A stretch of DNA of 64,000 nt from Semisulcospira habei (Eukaryota > Mollusca > Gastropoda > Semisulcospiridae), in NCBI GenBank assembly GCA_036245525.1, contig BTPG01000005.1:214685964-214749963 (forward strand). The letters run 5' to 3'. Under the pieces are notes generated by a model that was not told the origin of the DNA, searched no databases, and was given only the letters and a program-made list of their open reading frames with translations. Numbering within the stretch: the stretch's first letter is position 1; the number at the start of each line of letters is the position of its first letter. The position numbers were made by a program, and so were the translations under genes. Shown one piece after another: positions 1-13,670 of the stretch.

Positions 1-785
1 ACGCACGTATTTCTATACCTAAGAAGCTGGGCCCACGCTACCAGAATTTGACACTAGCAATGTGTGGTAAGCAACAATTTGCCACCTGCCACATCGGCTT
101 CCTGGCACACGTATCAATGTACGCGCAATGTGTTGTACTGACTGACCTGCCATTACTATAATATATGGAACAGCTCTCACGGCGCGCCCGGTTGAAATAT
201 TCGGAGCTGCAGGAGTCCCATATGCATGGGAACTCTCGGACAAGGTTGATCAATTTACTCACTGGAGACGTGCCGCATACCGGATACGCAGCTATTAGCA
301 GCGTTTTCACATGCGGCGCGTCTCCAATGAATATTACAGTCTCAAAGCCGTCGGCCGTCGCTCAGCTTCTCCGCCATTTTTTTCCGGCTCGCCGGAAGAT
401 GAAAAAACGGGAAGTGGCGCAAGAACACCGCTGATTGGCTGAGAGGCGGCAACATTGCTCGAGCCTTGACGGCTACCACAAATGAATAGACTCGGTTTGT
501 ATCGGGTCGCAATTTGTGGCGGCAATATTGTAGGCGCCCCTAATTGAGGCGGCAACATTGCCGCCACAAAATTGCGCCCGGCAATAGGTGTTTGTGGTAG
601 CGTGGGCCTAGCTTCTAAGTACTTTATATCTCTGCCCCCTTTCAGGTAGTCTCAATGCGACGCACGTACTTCTATACCTAAGTACTTTATATCTCTGCCC
701 CCTTTCAGGTAGTCTCAATGCGACGCACGTACTTCTATACCTAAGTACTTTATATCTCTGCCCCCTTTCAGGTAGTCTCAATGCG
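1..785. repeat. 63-bp satellite, about 3 units, interrupted by a transposon
   Basis: The unit contains ACTTCTATACCTAAGTACTT and repeats at exactly 63 bp: AAGTACT occurs at 617, 680 and 743. The first unit is split: 1-23 holds its left part and 615 onward its right part, with a 591-bp element between. The array ends where hairpin HP-D begins at 782. Open frames here only reflect the periodicity. Confidence 0.9.
24..614. mobile_element. Non-autonomous DNA transposon with 20-bp TIRs and CTAAG duplication
   Basis: The left end reads AAGCTGGGCCCACGCTACCA (24-43). The right end (595-614) is its inverted complement with one mismatch. CTAAG flanks both sides (19-23 and 615-619). Removing 24-614 plus one CTAAG restores CTATACCTAAGTACTTTAT, which is seen intact in the neighbouring 63-bp units, so the insertion boundary is supported by empty sites in the same array. 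No transposase is encoded. The superfamily is not assigned. Confidence 0.85.
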
Positions 786-869
786 CAAAGGGCCATAGGC
801 CCGACGTCGGCCGCACATGTGCGCGGGCCATCGGCGGCCGACTTGGGACCGATGGCCTTTGCGCACTGG
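782..869. mobile_element. HP-D hairpin copy 1
   Basis: Imperfect GC-rich foldback from GCGCAAAGGGCC to GGCCTTTGCGC with CCGACGTCGGCC inside the left arm. It sits at the end of the 63-bp satellite, inside its CAATGCG motif. Confidence 0.7.
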
Positions 870-1025
870 TGTGCTACTCAGCACATACATAGAACGAGCA
901 ACACGATAATGTCCACGAAAAAGTGGAACCTTGTTTCGCTGGTTCATTGTCATTAGCAAAGCAGACAGTACATAGGTTATTATTATTATTAATTAAAAGC
1001 TAAACATACACGTATGCTCATATAT

Positions 1026-1965
1026 ACCTCAGTACAGTCACACGTGGGCACAGTTCCCATACCTCAGTACAGTCACACGTGGGCACAGTTCCCATACCTC
1101 AGTACAGTCACACGTGGGCACAGTTCCCATACCTCAGTACAATCACACGTGGGCACAGTTCCCATACCTCAGTACAGTCACACGTGGGCACAGTTCCCAT
1201 ACCTCAGTACAGTCACACGTGGGCACAGTTCCCATACCTCAGTACAGTCACACGTGGGAACAGTTCCCATACCTCAGTACAGTCACACGTGGGCACAGTT
1301 CCCATACCTCAGTACAGTCACACGTGGGCACAGTTCCCATACCTCAGTACAGTCACACGTGGGCACAGTTCCTATACCTCAGTACAGTGACACGTGGACA
1401 CAGTTCCCATACCTCAGTACAGTCACACGTGGGCACAGTTCCTATACCTCAGTACAGTGACACGTGGACACAGTTCCCATACCTCAGTACAGTCACACGT
1501 GGGCACAGTTCCTATACCTCAGTACAGTGACACGTGGACACAGTTCCCATACCTCAGTACAGTCACACGTGGGCACAGTTCCCATACCTCAGTACAGTCA
1601 CACGTGGGAACAGTTCCCATACCTCAGTACAGTCACACGTGGGCACAGTTCCCATACCTCAGTACAGTCACACGTGGGCACAGTTCCCATACCTCAGTAC
1701 AGTCACACGTGGGCACAGTTCCTATACCTCAGTACAGTGACACGTGGACACAGTTCCCATACCTCAGTACAGTCACACGTGGGCACAGTTCCTATACCTC
1801 AGTACAGCGACACGTGGACACAGTTCCCATACCTCAGTACAGTCACACGTGGGCACAGTTCCTATACCTCAGTACAGTGACACGTGGACACAGTTCCCAT
1901 ACCTCAGTACAGTCACACGTGGGCACAGTTCCCATACCTCGGTACAGTCACACGTGGGCACAGTT
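1026..1965. repeat. 35-bp satellite, about 27 units
   Basis: The unit is ACCTCAGTACAGTCACACGT followed by GGGCACAGTTCCCAT (35 bp). A variant unit with GTGACACGTGGACAC alternates with the standard unit at 1385-1560 and 1735-1910, giving a local 70-bp higher-order repeat. Each unit has a CACGTG palindrome. The overlapping long open frames repeat the same peptides in every register because 35 is not divisible by 3. They are not genes. Confidence 0.95.
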
Positions 1966-2115
1966 CAGCTCCTGTTGTATAAATCTGCACGACCGTGACG
2001 GTCGTGAGGACGTATGCCTCCAAGGACTCTAAAGCCGCTTCGCTGTGGTTCTAGAGTCCTTGTTGCCTCTTGCTGGCTTTACATGTCCCAGGTAGATCTA
2101 GTTTTACTGAAGTGA

Positions 2116-2322
2116 AATACGCAGGTATAGAACAAGACGATCAAGAAGATTAGGATGGAAATGATCGTCTTGTTCTATACCTGCGTATTTCTCTGTGGGC
2201 TGGCGATTGGGTGCCTGATAGGCGGGGGCAGGGGATCTAACTGTTTGTCTGTCCAGCGCTGTGATTCCCCTTGGTTTGTATACAATTCTGCTAGCGCTAG
2301 CCTCACCTATCTGGTTTGTGAG
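2116..2322. mobile_element. HP-G element copy 1, flanked by 12-bp direct repeats
   Basis: TTACTGAAGTGA flanks both sides (2104-2115 and 2323-2334), as expected for a target duplication of a retroposed sequence. The left third is a hairpin (about 2115-2191) with arms AATACGCAGGTATAGAACAA and its complement. The right part carries CTGTTTGTCTGTCCAGCGCT and ends CCTATCTGGTTTGTGAG. Related copies are at 51539 and 55384. Confidence 0.7.
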
Positions 2323-2361
2323 TTACTGAAGTGAGTCTACTACTTTTTTTCTTTAAACGTT

Positions 2362-2426
2362 TTAATCTTTTGGCTGTCGGTATCACCTCGACAAAAAGCG
2401 CTACCCAGGCGACGGCCAAAGGGTGA
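2362..2426. mobile_element. HP-E short derivative, abutting the next HP-E element
   Basis: Runs from TTAATCTTTTGGCTGTCGG to GACGGCCAAAGGGTGAA. It keeps the outer arms but lacks the central CCTGCAGG region. Its last four bases (TGAA, 2423-2426) are also the first four of the following HP-E element. Confidence 0.65.
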
Positions 2427-3459
2427 ACCCTTTGGGTGTCGGTAGCGGTTTTAGTCGCGATTATTCCTGCAGAATGTCAAGGTGTTGTTATTCCTGCAGG
2501 ATGTCAGGATGTTATTCCTGCAGGATGTCAGGGTGTTGTTATTCCTTCATGATGTCAGGATGTTGTTATTCCTGCAGGATGTCAGAGTGTTGTTATTGCT
2601 GCAAGATGTCAGGGTGTTGTTATTCCTGCAGGATGTCTGGGTGTTGTTATTCCTGCAGGATGTCAGAGTGTTGTTATTGCTGCAAGATGTCAGGGTGTTG
2701 TTATTCCTGCAGGATGTCAGGATGTTGTTATTCCTGCAGGATGTCAGGGTGGTGTTATTCCTGCAGGATGTCAGAGTGTTGTTATTCCTGCAGGATGTCA
2801 GGATGTTGTTATTCCTGCAGGATGTCAGGGTGTTGTTATTCCTGCAGGATGTCAGAGTGTTGTTATTGCTGCAAGATGTCAGGGTGTTGTTATTCCTGCA
2901 GGATGTCAGGATGTTGTTATTCCTGCAGGATGTCAGAGTGTTGTTATTCCTGCAGGATGTCAGAGTGTTGTTATTCCTGCAGGATGTCAGGATGTTGTTA
3001 TTCCTGCAGGATGTCAGGGTGTTGTTATTCCTGCAGGATGTCAGAGTGTTGTTATTGCTGCAAGATGTCAGGGTGTTGTTATTCCTGCAGAATGTCAGAG
3101 TGTTGTTATTCCTACAGGCTTTTGTTATTCCTGCAGAATGTCAAGGTGTTGTTATCCCTGCAGGATGTCAGGGTGTTGTTATTCCTGCAGGATGTCAGGC
3201 TGTTGTTATTGCTGCAGAATGTCACAGGATGTCAGGGTGTTGTTATTCCTGCAGGATGTCAGGGTGTTGTTATTCCTGCAGGATGTCAGGGTGGTGTTAT
3301 TCCTGCAGGATGTCAGGATGTTGTTGTTCCTGCAGGATGTCAGGCTGTTGTTATTGCCGCATGATGTCAGGGTGTTGTTATTCCTGCAGGATGTCAAGAT
3401 GTTGTTATTCCTGCAGGAATTATCGCGACAAAAACCGCTACCGACACCCAAAGGGTTAA
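2423..3459. mobile_element. HP-E element containing a 27-bp satellite
   Basis: The outer arms are CCCTTTGGGTGTCGGTAGCG (left) and CGCTACCGACACCCAAAGGG (right), perfect complements, ending in TTAA at 3456-3459. Inside, from about 2465 to 3418, lies a 27-bp tandem array. The same family at 41044-41161 is only 118 bp long, so this copy has grown about nine-fold by internal amplification. Confidence 0.85.
2465..3418. repeat. 27-bp satellite, about 35 units
   Basis: The unit is GTTGTTATTCCTGCAGGATG plus TCAGGGT, with frequent A/G variants and a GCTGCAA variant. A few units are truncated. CCTGCAGG (PstI-like palindrome) recurs in most units. The repetitive CYSCRM and LLFLQDVR peptides come only from the repeat. 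Confidence 0.95.
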
Positions 3460-3512
3460 GAGGTGACAGTGAGGGGGGATAACTCCCAACCATTGCGACA
3501 TTGTTTGTGCAG

Positions 3513-3973
3513 GTTACGTGGGAGGCTCGTGGTACAACACTGCGGGCGGTCCCGGCAACCATCTGTGTCTGTCCGACGACCCGGTGTTCGACAACCACGC
3601 TGCGACCCGCTTCCAGCCGACTAACGTGTTTGGAGCCGAGTACGAGACTTGCGACGAGACCTCGTGTGAGCTGGGTGTGACATGTGCCGTGTGTCACGTG
3701 CCTCGCGCGACGACCGTCATGGTACACGGTAGAAACAACTGCTGGCCCGGGTGGACTCTGGAATACTCCGGTTACGTCATGGGAGGTAACCCTTTTTACG
3801 GTTCCGGATCGTCGGAGTACGTCTGCGTAGACGGAGTCTTTGGTCATCTGGCTGGAACTCAGCACGACGACGAGGGCCACCTTCTGTACTACACCATTGC
3901 CCGCTGCGGCAGCCTGCCCTGCCCGCCCTACGTGGAGGGGAAAATCGTGCTGTGCGCCGTGTGCTCCAGATAA
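3513..3973 (+). CDS. Terminal exon of a short-chain collagen C4-like protein
   Basis: About 153 codons ending at TAA (3971-3973). The reading frame is open back to a plausible 3-prime splice acceptor TTGTTTGTGCAG (ends 3512), so this is read as a last exon and not as a gene starting at the internal GTG. The domain has 11 cysteines. Landmarks in order: NHLCLSDDP, FGAEYET, CAVCHVPR, CWPGWTLEYSGYVMGG, EYVCVDG, ARCGSLPCPPYVEG and a terminal CAVCSR. These match, from memory, the C-terminal globular region of sponge-type short-chain collagen C4-like proteins, which are abundant in molluscs and usually extracellular. No Gly-X-Y collagen repeat or signal peptide is visible upstream, so earlier exons must lie outside the window or beyond the satellites. 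The exon has no frameshift or stop, and it is the only intact host coding sequence found. The family match is by recall and was not searched. Confidence 0.8.
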
Positions 3974-4350
3974 GTCAGCGGACGTGATCAGACCTCTTGA
4001 AGTGAAGCACCTTGTTGACGACCGACGTTCTGCTTGTTTCTCGCTGTCCTTGCCATCGTCAAGACAAACATCGGATTTCTCTTCAATCCCAGTGCGCAAA
4101 AGGCCCTCGGGCCGAGGTTGGCCGCAGTGGGCCCGCGCACATTCGTGCGCGGGCCCACTGTGGCTGACGTCGGCTCGAGGGCCTTTACCTACTGGGTAGC
4201 TAGTGGGCTGGAGCGTAATGCGTCGGGACATCTGATATCGACATAGCGCCCTTTGTTAATTTGACATGCGATGGAAGATGTTATATAAGAATTGTTGCAA
4301 AACAGCTTGGCTAGGATCGTGAGAGTTATTAAATATTTCATATACGTCTC
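3974..4350 (+). other. Probable 3-prime UTR of the collagen-like gene, with an HP-D hairpin
   Basis: Follows the stop codon. An HP-D foldback lies 115 bp downstream. ATTAAA at 4328-4333 is the first plausible polyadenylation signal. The end of the transcript is a guess. Confidence 0.35.
4088..4196. mobile_element. HP-D hairpin copy 2
   Basis: Runs from CCCAGTGCGCAAAAGGCC to GGGCCTTTACCTACTGGG. The inner arms GTGGGCCCGCGCAC / GTGCGCGGGCCCAC fold almost perfectly. It probably lies in the 3-prime UTR of the collagen-like gene. Confidence 0.8.
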
Positions 4351-4591
4351 AATGATAAATGAATTAGGTTTGGAAGTCAATTAGCAGACGCACAGAGCCC
4401 ACAAACAGACCGGAACGAGCTGCTCCATTTAACATTTATAGAGGAAATCAAAGGGCAGAAAGTCAACACACAAACAAAACCCAGCTGATAATTCTAACGT
4501 ACAAAGCATTGAGTGCAGTTGCTGTTTACATGCGGCCGGAACAATCATGATAACGTTATGGACACAGAGGACCACAGACACGCATGCATGC

Positions 4592-4595
<4 letters not shown>

Positions 4596-4668
<73 letters not shown>

Positions 4669-4787
4669 ATCTTTGAGAAATAAACTTTCGTTTCATTTCA
4701 TTTCATTTTTTTTCTCTCTCTCTAAGACCGCGCGCACACACACACGCACAGAAGCACGCACGCACGCACAAACACTCACACATAAAA

Positions 4788-4821
<34 letters not shown>
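4596..4821. repeat. (CT)n and (CA)n microsatellites with an AATAAA/TTTCA tail between
   Basis: (CT)n at 4596-4665 and (CA)n at about 4786-4821. Between them GAGAAATAAACTTTCGTTTC plus ATTTCATTTCAT resembles the 3-prime end of the jockey/CR1-like LINE seen on the minus strand near 52830, so this may be a tiny LINE tail. Confidence 0.75.
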
Positions 4822-4825
<4 letters not shown>

Positions 4826-4849
4826 GCATACACACAATGACAAACACAA

Positions 4850-5272
4850 ACGTTTGCAATTTGTGTGTTTCCATAATGAGCTTGAATGATTCCATTCCAA
4901 CGAAGCTATTTGTGCTGGTCTGTGCGTGGAGCTTATGATCCTTCGACCCTGCGCTGTCAGAACCCGGCAAAACCACCCACCAACACACAGCCATGTCATG
5001 AGAACGGAAGTGGGGCTTTTTGACACCGGCATTTGCTGATTTGACAAGTGAGTGACCTCCTTTCCACCTGTCTGCTTTCATTCTCCCTCATGCCTGACAC
5101 ACAGTTGGCCAACAGATACCGGCCCACACAACACTGTGCTCTGCAAACCCTCCACATGCGTCATGTCGGTAGGAAATACTAAGACAGCAACCGACCTATC
5201 GAGACACGAATAAACCCTTTCAGCCGCATAACACACTACAAATAGGTGCAGGTGTCTCCTGTATCGTAGATT
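4850..5272. other. No gene recognised
   Basis: Unique-looking sequence. At 4907 GTGCTGGTCTGTG resembles the HP-K arm. At 5206-5235 AAACCCTTTCAGCC plus ACACACTAC resembles an HP-A left end, but no hairpin follows. Confidence 0.4.
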
Positions 5273-5499
5273 TTAACCCGAACCATACTGAGGCTGAAAG
5301 CTTGAAATTTGTACACTGCCAGATGCAAGCTACATTATAGTACTTACATATGAGGATATAGACCAACGGCTTTAGTTCAAGCGGGGTGGTGCCAGAATAG
5401 CTTGGCGCCTAGAGGCGCCAAGCTATTCTGGCACTACCCTTGAACTATTTTAGTCAAACTTATTTCACACACGGGTGTATTCCGAATGACAAGGGTTAA
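5273..5499. mobile_element. HP-A element copy 1 (variant flank)
   Basis: Runs TTAACCC (5273) to GGGTTAA (5499), 227 bp. The hairpin core is at about 5373-5448. Its flanks (ACACTGCCAGATGCAAGCTA on the left) differ from most HP-A copies but match the copy at 24289-24521, defining a subfamily. Confidence 0.85.
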
Positions 5500-5562
5500 A
5501 TGCCGGCGCCCAAAGCTGGGTACTCGTTTCGATCTGAGGACAGTCCGTATGAAACCCTTCAG

Positions 5563-5656
5563 TTAACCGCTGCTGATAATACCGTGCTGCGGACAAGGCG
5601 AGTAACTTCGTGTCTTTTTCGCCGAGTGATATCGTCAGTAGGAGGCAAAGGGTTAA
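5563..5656. mobile_element. HP-O short TTAA element copy 1
   Basis: 94 bp from TTAACCGCTGCTGATAATAC to GGAGGCAAAGGGTTAA, with imperfect inverted ends. The same design occurs at 29055-29143. Confidence 0.65.
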
Positions 5657-5864
5657 GATTTTTTTGGAGTGGGGTTCTGCTTGTATAGACATGTTGAGTG
5701 CAACGATTGTGCGCGAGATGGGTCGTGACGTGGGATTTCCGGTTTGTCCGGCTGCCGTCTGGTTTGTGGCGTATTGCAGTCAGTGTGTGGTGGTGAGGCG
5801 TCCCGCTGTGTTGTCACACGTTGCAGCGCCTAACAGTCGTCTTTGATGTGACGAGACGACTGAC

Positions 5865-6054
5865 GTGCCCCCCCCCCCACCCCACCCCCCCCACCCCCTT
5901 CCTCCTTCACAGACGCACAGACATACACACGCACACACATACAATGCACATATTGCAATCACATGCATGCACACACCCACACACACACCCCTCACACACA
6001 CACTAACGCACCCACACACACAAACACGCGCACGCACGCACGCACACATGCAAG

Positions 6055-6094
<40 letters not shown>

Positions 6095-6113
6095 CACAAA
6101 AACACACACACAA
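5865..6113. repeat. C-rich tract followed by (CA)n microsatellite
   Basis: Mixed C-run and CCCCACC stretch at 5867-5897, then impure (CA)n to about 6113. Predicted proteins here are simple-sequence artefacts. Confidence 0.85.
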
Positions 6114-6156
6114 ACGAGTGCGCACACGTGTTGCGTTGACGGTAAGCCACTTAATG

Positions 6157-6206
6157 TCTTCTGTGCTGGTCTGTAATTTTGAACCTTAATGCCTGCAGCC
6201 GTAAGT
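6157..6206. mobile_element. HP-K hairpin fragment
   Basis: CTGGTCTGTAATTTTG on the left and AAAATTACAGATCAG on the right form a short foldback related to 58758-58831. Confidence 0.5.
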
Positions 6207-6302
6207 CTAAAATTACAGATCAGTACACGTGTGACATCTGCCTTTGTTGCTGTTGGATTTCTTGTCAGGTGTTTATGTGCACCGCCCGCACACTGAGCTG
6301 CG

Positions 6303-6516
6303 TTGACCTCCTTCAGCCTCGACACACCACACTGACATGGATCGAGCATGATAGTTCAAGGGTGGTGCCAGAATAGCTTGGCGCCCATAGGCGCCAAGCT
6401 ATTCTGGCACCACCCTTGAACTATCATGCTCGACCTGTCTCTATAATTGTAATGCGGTCCTTCAGACGACACCTTAAAAATTTGGGGATTTCGGTCCTCA
6501 GGTAGAGTGTGTTTAA
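6303..6516. mobile_element. HP-A element copy 2
   Basis: Core 6341-6433 has almost perfect arms (ATCGAGCATGATAGTTCAAG and its complement). The right end is TTTAA at 6513-6516. The left end has decayed to TTGACC at 6303. Confidence 0.8.
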
Positions 6517-6640
6517 ACAAATGTCAGATGCAGGAACTCAGTGTGCAAGAGGGGGCAAGTCAGCAGAACAAATATACCAGCCTGGAAAGAATGTGATAGT
6601 CAGCCTACATCTTGCTGTCAGAACTGTTGGTCGGATACAA

Positions 6641-6700
6641 TTACTATCCATTTGGCTGTCGGTAGCGATTTTGGTGTAGGTGATTCCTGCAGGAATAAAC
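6641..6700. mobile_element. HP-E half element
   Basis: TTTGGCTGTCGGTAGCGATT followed by GATTCCTGCAGGAATAA. Only the left arm and centre are present. Confidence 0.6.
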
Positions 6701-6757
6701 TTTAACGGCAGTTCGGACACGCAGCAAAACACACGCGTAATCGCACTTATTTATTCT

Positions 6758-6880
6758 GTGCACCCGTTAGCGTGTCAATCTATTTTTAGCTGTTTCTCCG
6801 CAAACTGATACCGTTGTATTTATAGAACAGAGTGGAGTCATTGTCAGGTTACTTGATATTAAGACGACCTGTGCTAAACT
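6758..6880 (+). mobile_element. Older repeat (family Q), left part, split by an RTE LINE
   Basis: TTAGCGTGTCAATCTATTTTTAGC and the sequence after it match the minus strand at the very end of the window (63841-64000). The rest of this copy resumes at 11087-11205 after the LINE insertion. Confidence 0.7.
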
Positions 6881-10827
<3,947 letters not shown>

Positions 10828-10938
10828 TAGATTATATAGATTAGATAGATAGATAGATAAGATAGATTAGATTGGATTATATAGATTAGATAGATAGATA
10901 GATAAATAGATAGATAGATTAGATTAGATTATATAGAT

Positions 10939-11077
<139 letters not shown>

Positions 11078-11086
11078 TGCTAAACT

Positions 11087-11205
11087 GGATTGTCCCGTGT
11101 CTGAATGAACCATAACTAGACACGTGTCGTAATGTTTTGGTAACCATCTGTTACAAACGTGCATATATGAACAGTTACAGCGGTAGTGGGCCTTTAATAT
11201 TACGT
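11087..11205 (+). mobile_element. Older repeat (family Q), right part
   Basis: CATCTGTTACAAACGTG to CAGCGGTAGTGGGCC matches the window-end copy in reverse complement. Together with 6758-6880 it formed the target of the RTE insertion. Confidence 0.6.
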
Positions 11206-11210
11206 TGAAT

Positions 11211-11398
11211 TTAACCCCGTCATTGCCGGGGCCAGGCGAACGCTACCCCGGCATCTGCAAGAGACATGAATCCTCATGAGCCCTTGCCGTCGCGGGAGTG
11301 GGCGGGGGAGGGGGGGGGGGGCTCATGAGGATTTATGTCTCTTAATTGTTAGTCCTGTGTTCGGCTCAATGTATGCCCAGTGTCTGGTCCCAATTACA

Positions 11399-11479
<81 letters not shown>

Positions 11480-11555
11480 ACACGATTGTCGGTCAGCTTG
11501 CTTTGGTTTCAGACGCCGCGCGACATTCCTGAGCAGGGGCAGCAAAGGGGGTTAA
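11211..11555. mobile_element. HP-B element copy 1, enlarged by a (GT)n run
   Basis: TTAACCCCGTCATTGCCGGG (11211) to AGCAAAGGGGGTTAA (11555). The hairpin at 11261-11345 has its centre replaced by a G-rich stretch. (GT)n fills 11401-11475 in the right flank. Confidence 0.75.
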
Positions 11556-11771
11556 ACCGGTTCAGATGAGCTACACGTAAATCGCAGACCGAACCCAGCT
11601 TCTGACTCTGTTCCAGTCCCAAGCGGACGTCACGCCGCACTGAGAGTCGGGACATCCCTCCTCACATACAGCCACTCAGCCGGCTCAGTGCTCTTTACAG
11701 TATAGTATAGTATAGTACGGCAGTAGCCGGCAAAACAAATTTGATGGAGGTTTGGGGTCAAAAGCCTCACG

Positions 11772-11881
11772 CCCGGTGCGCACAAGGTCTTCGGGCCGAC
11801 GTCGGACGCCGTTGGCCCGCGCACGTTCGTGCGCGGGCCAACGGCGGCCGACGTCGGCCCGAAGGCTCTTTGCGCACTGGG
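11772..11881. mobile_element. HP-D hairpin copy 3
   Basis: CCGGTGCGCACAAGGTC to CTCTTTGCGCACTGGG, with the long GC-rich arms CCGACGTCGG and GTTGGCCCGCGCAC and their complements. Confidence 0.85.
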
Positions 11882-12026
11882 ATGACAACCATCAGCAAAA
11901 TGTCATCGACGTACGTGACACTGTCGGAGCAAACTACTAACCCTGTGTACGAGACGGGTCAACCCTCTTCCCACTTCATTGTACTTCGTCATGTCTGCCC
12001 TGTGAAGGTAAAGAAGACGCTAACTG

Positions 12027-12628
12027 TTTAGGGCTTAACGTCTTTTGACCACCACGAAGGTGATTTCAAAGACGGGGTACCGAATAAGGTCTGAACAAAT
12101 GGTCGACTTAGCTGAAATTGTCTCAAGTTCTCCTGCTGCGGTGTGGTGCCGCTGCTCTTATAAGGGGAAAAGTCAGTATTCTCGCTCTCTTAGGTGAGTA
12201 CCTGTTCGTGTGGAGAGCGAGAATAGTGACTAGGCTTCAGTACTGGCGCTACACTACAGGCCGCAGGTATATCGCTCCTAAACTCGGTGCCCGATTGGAT
12301 GACAGAGGATCCGGACACGCTAAGCGCAGTAAACCACATTAACTAATCCTACTGTGCGCTATACCAGATGAAAACGAAAGCCTGTGAACAGAAAAGCGAC
12401 CATACCCGTGGCATGCAGTATGTCGCGAGGACTGACCACTGAAAGATCATGTGCACGGCCAGGGATCAACTCAAACACCGAGAATGTCGGGTTTAGCCCC
12501 TACTGTGTTTACGCCACCTAGCCGGTAGCAGTGAGCTAAGTCGCTCATTTTGACCCCCAGCTGGATTCGGAACCCGCGACCTTCCGGACGAGAGTCGAAC
12601 GCTCTACCACCGAGCCATCCGGCTCCCC
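12027..12628 (-). mobile_element. tRNA-headed SINE (family S4), split by a TIR element
   Basis: Head (12547-12628, minus): GGATGGCTCGGTGGTAGAGC gives the A box, and GGTCGCGGGTTCCGAATCC the B box with one extra base. Tail (12027-12100): complement of TTGTTCAGACC ... TTGAAATCA ... AAGACGTTAAGCCCTAAAC, matching the uninterrupted copy at 55833-56008. A 446-bp insert separates them. Confidence 0.8.
12101..12546. mobile_element. TIR element nested in a SINE
   Basis: Left end GGTCGACTTAGCT, right end AGCTAAGTCGCTC: inverted with two mismatches over 13 bases. AT occurs on both sides, a possible 2-bp duplication. A small hairpin (TATTCTCGCTCTC...GAGAGCGAGAATA) lies at about 12177-12227. No coding capacity is seen. 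Confidence 0.7.
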
Positions 12629-12652
12629 ATCCTGTCAGGGCAAAAGACATTT

Positions 12653-12688
12653 ACCCAATGCGCAAAAGGCCAGCGAGCTAACGTCGGG
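12653..12688. mobile_element. HP-D half element
   Basis: CCCAATGCGCAAAAGGCC plus CTAACGTCGGG: left arm only. Confidence 0.5.
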
Positions 12689-13142
12689 AAGTCCGTTTTT
12701 GTGAACAGCGAGATTGTCGTTTGTAGGACAATGAAAATTTCGCTTTTACAAAGACGTACTTGCTGTCAGTCGTTCGCCTTCGCGTGGTAAATTCGATCCT
12801 AATGTGGAGGCGGAGGAGGTTACAGGTGCTCAGCCTGCGGCGTGACGGCCAGAAATAAACCGAGACGAAAATGGCAGGAGCAGCTGCGGGTTTCCGGGTG
12901 AATGTGACAGCTGAGCCACCATGACACCCAATAACCACGTCCGTAAGTTTGCAGAAAAACATCTCCTGCGATGCCACGGCAAACACGTCACTCGGCAGAC
13001 GGCAGTCGATACAAAGATAAAGAAACGGGGAAAACCTGCAAGCGTCTGATAGTGACCGTCGGCAGCGAGCAAACTGAAGCCGTATTCGTGCATAATAATG
13101 ATTCATATGATCATTTTGCTATTACTATTTATTTTGAGTCCG
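12689..13142. other. No feature recognised
   Basis: Non-repetitive at this scale. Short open frames on both strands have no recognisable motif. Confidence 0.4.
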
Positions 13143-13425
13143 AAATAGCTCAGGAGAGCGAAGGGTATCGCCGGGTGGTGGGTTCGAGTCCCCGTTCCGG
13201 CCCCGGTAGCTGGACTCGTAATCCAGGGGAAAAAAGACGGGCTTGTCCCATAGCATGTCCGTTGAAAGATCCTAGTAAATCAACGTGGCACAGATGCAGT
13301 ACGCCTGAATTGATCAGTGTTCAGGTCGTACTCCATAAGCAATAGATTTCCCTATACCCCGTACCCCATCATCCCTTCGGTGCCGTGGACGTTAAACCCC
13401 GAACTAACCGAACCTATTACTATTC
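13143..13425 (+). mobile_element. Probable tRNA-headed SINE, another family
   Basis: Degenerate A box AATAGCTCAGGAGAGC, clear B box GGTTCGAGTCCCC at about 13182-13194, and a tail CGGTGCCGTGGACGTTAAAC of the kind common in invertebrate SINEs. Boundaries are approximate. Confidence 0.6.
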
Positions 13426-13472
13426 ATCGAAGACTTTGCCCTAGTTTCCATCCAGCTATCACGGTCGTTCTG

Positions 13473-13586
13473 TAAACTTATTCAAGGCGCCCCGCATCAA
13501 TAGCTGCGTAAGTGTCGTATAGCGTTGCCTCCACGCTATACGACACTTACGCAGCTATTGATGCAAGGTCGCCTTGAGCGAGTTGA
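13473..13586. mobile_element. HP-F hairpin element
   Basis: Arms GCATCAATAGCTGCGTAAGT / ACTTACGCAGCTATTGATGC are perfect complements. The outer flanks ATTCAAGGCG and CGCCTTGAG are also inverted. It ends in TTGA (13583-13586), which also begins the next element. Confidence 0.8.
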
Positions 13587-13670
13587 CCCGTTGGCTGTCA
13601 GTAACGGTTTTGTGATGATTCCTGTAGGGGTTATGTTGGCAAAAACCGCTGCCGACAGCCAGATGGTTAA
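13583..13670. mobile_element. HP-E element copy, compact
   Basis: TTGACCCGTTGGCTGTCAGT to GCTGCCGACAGCCAGATGGT, then TTAA (13667-13670); 88 bp. Shares TTGA with the preceding HP-F. Confidence 0.75.

Noticed and set aside
1014..2032. Series of long overlapping open frames (repeat proteins)
   Set aside because: They repeat the same peptides in all registers of a 35-bp satellite. No start context, splice site or codon bias supports translation.
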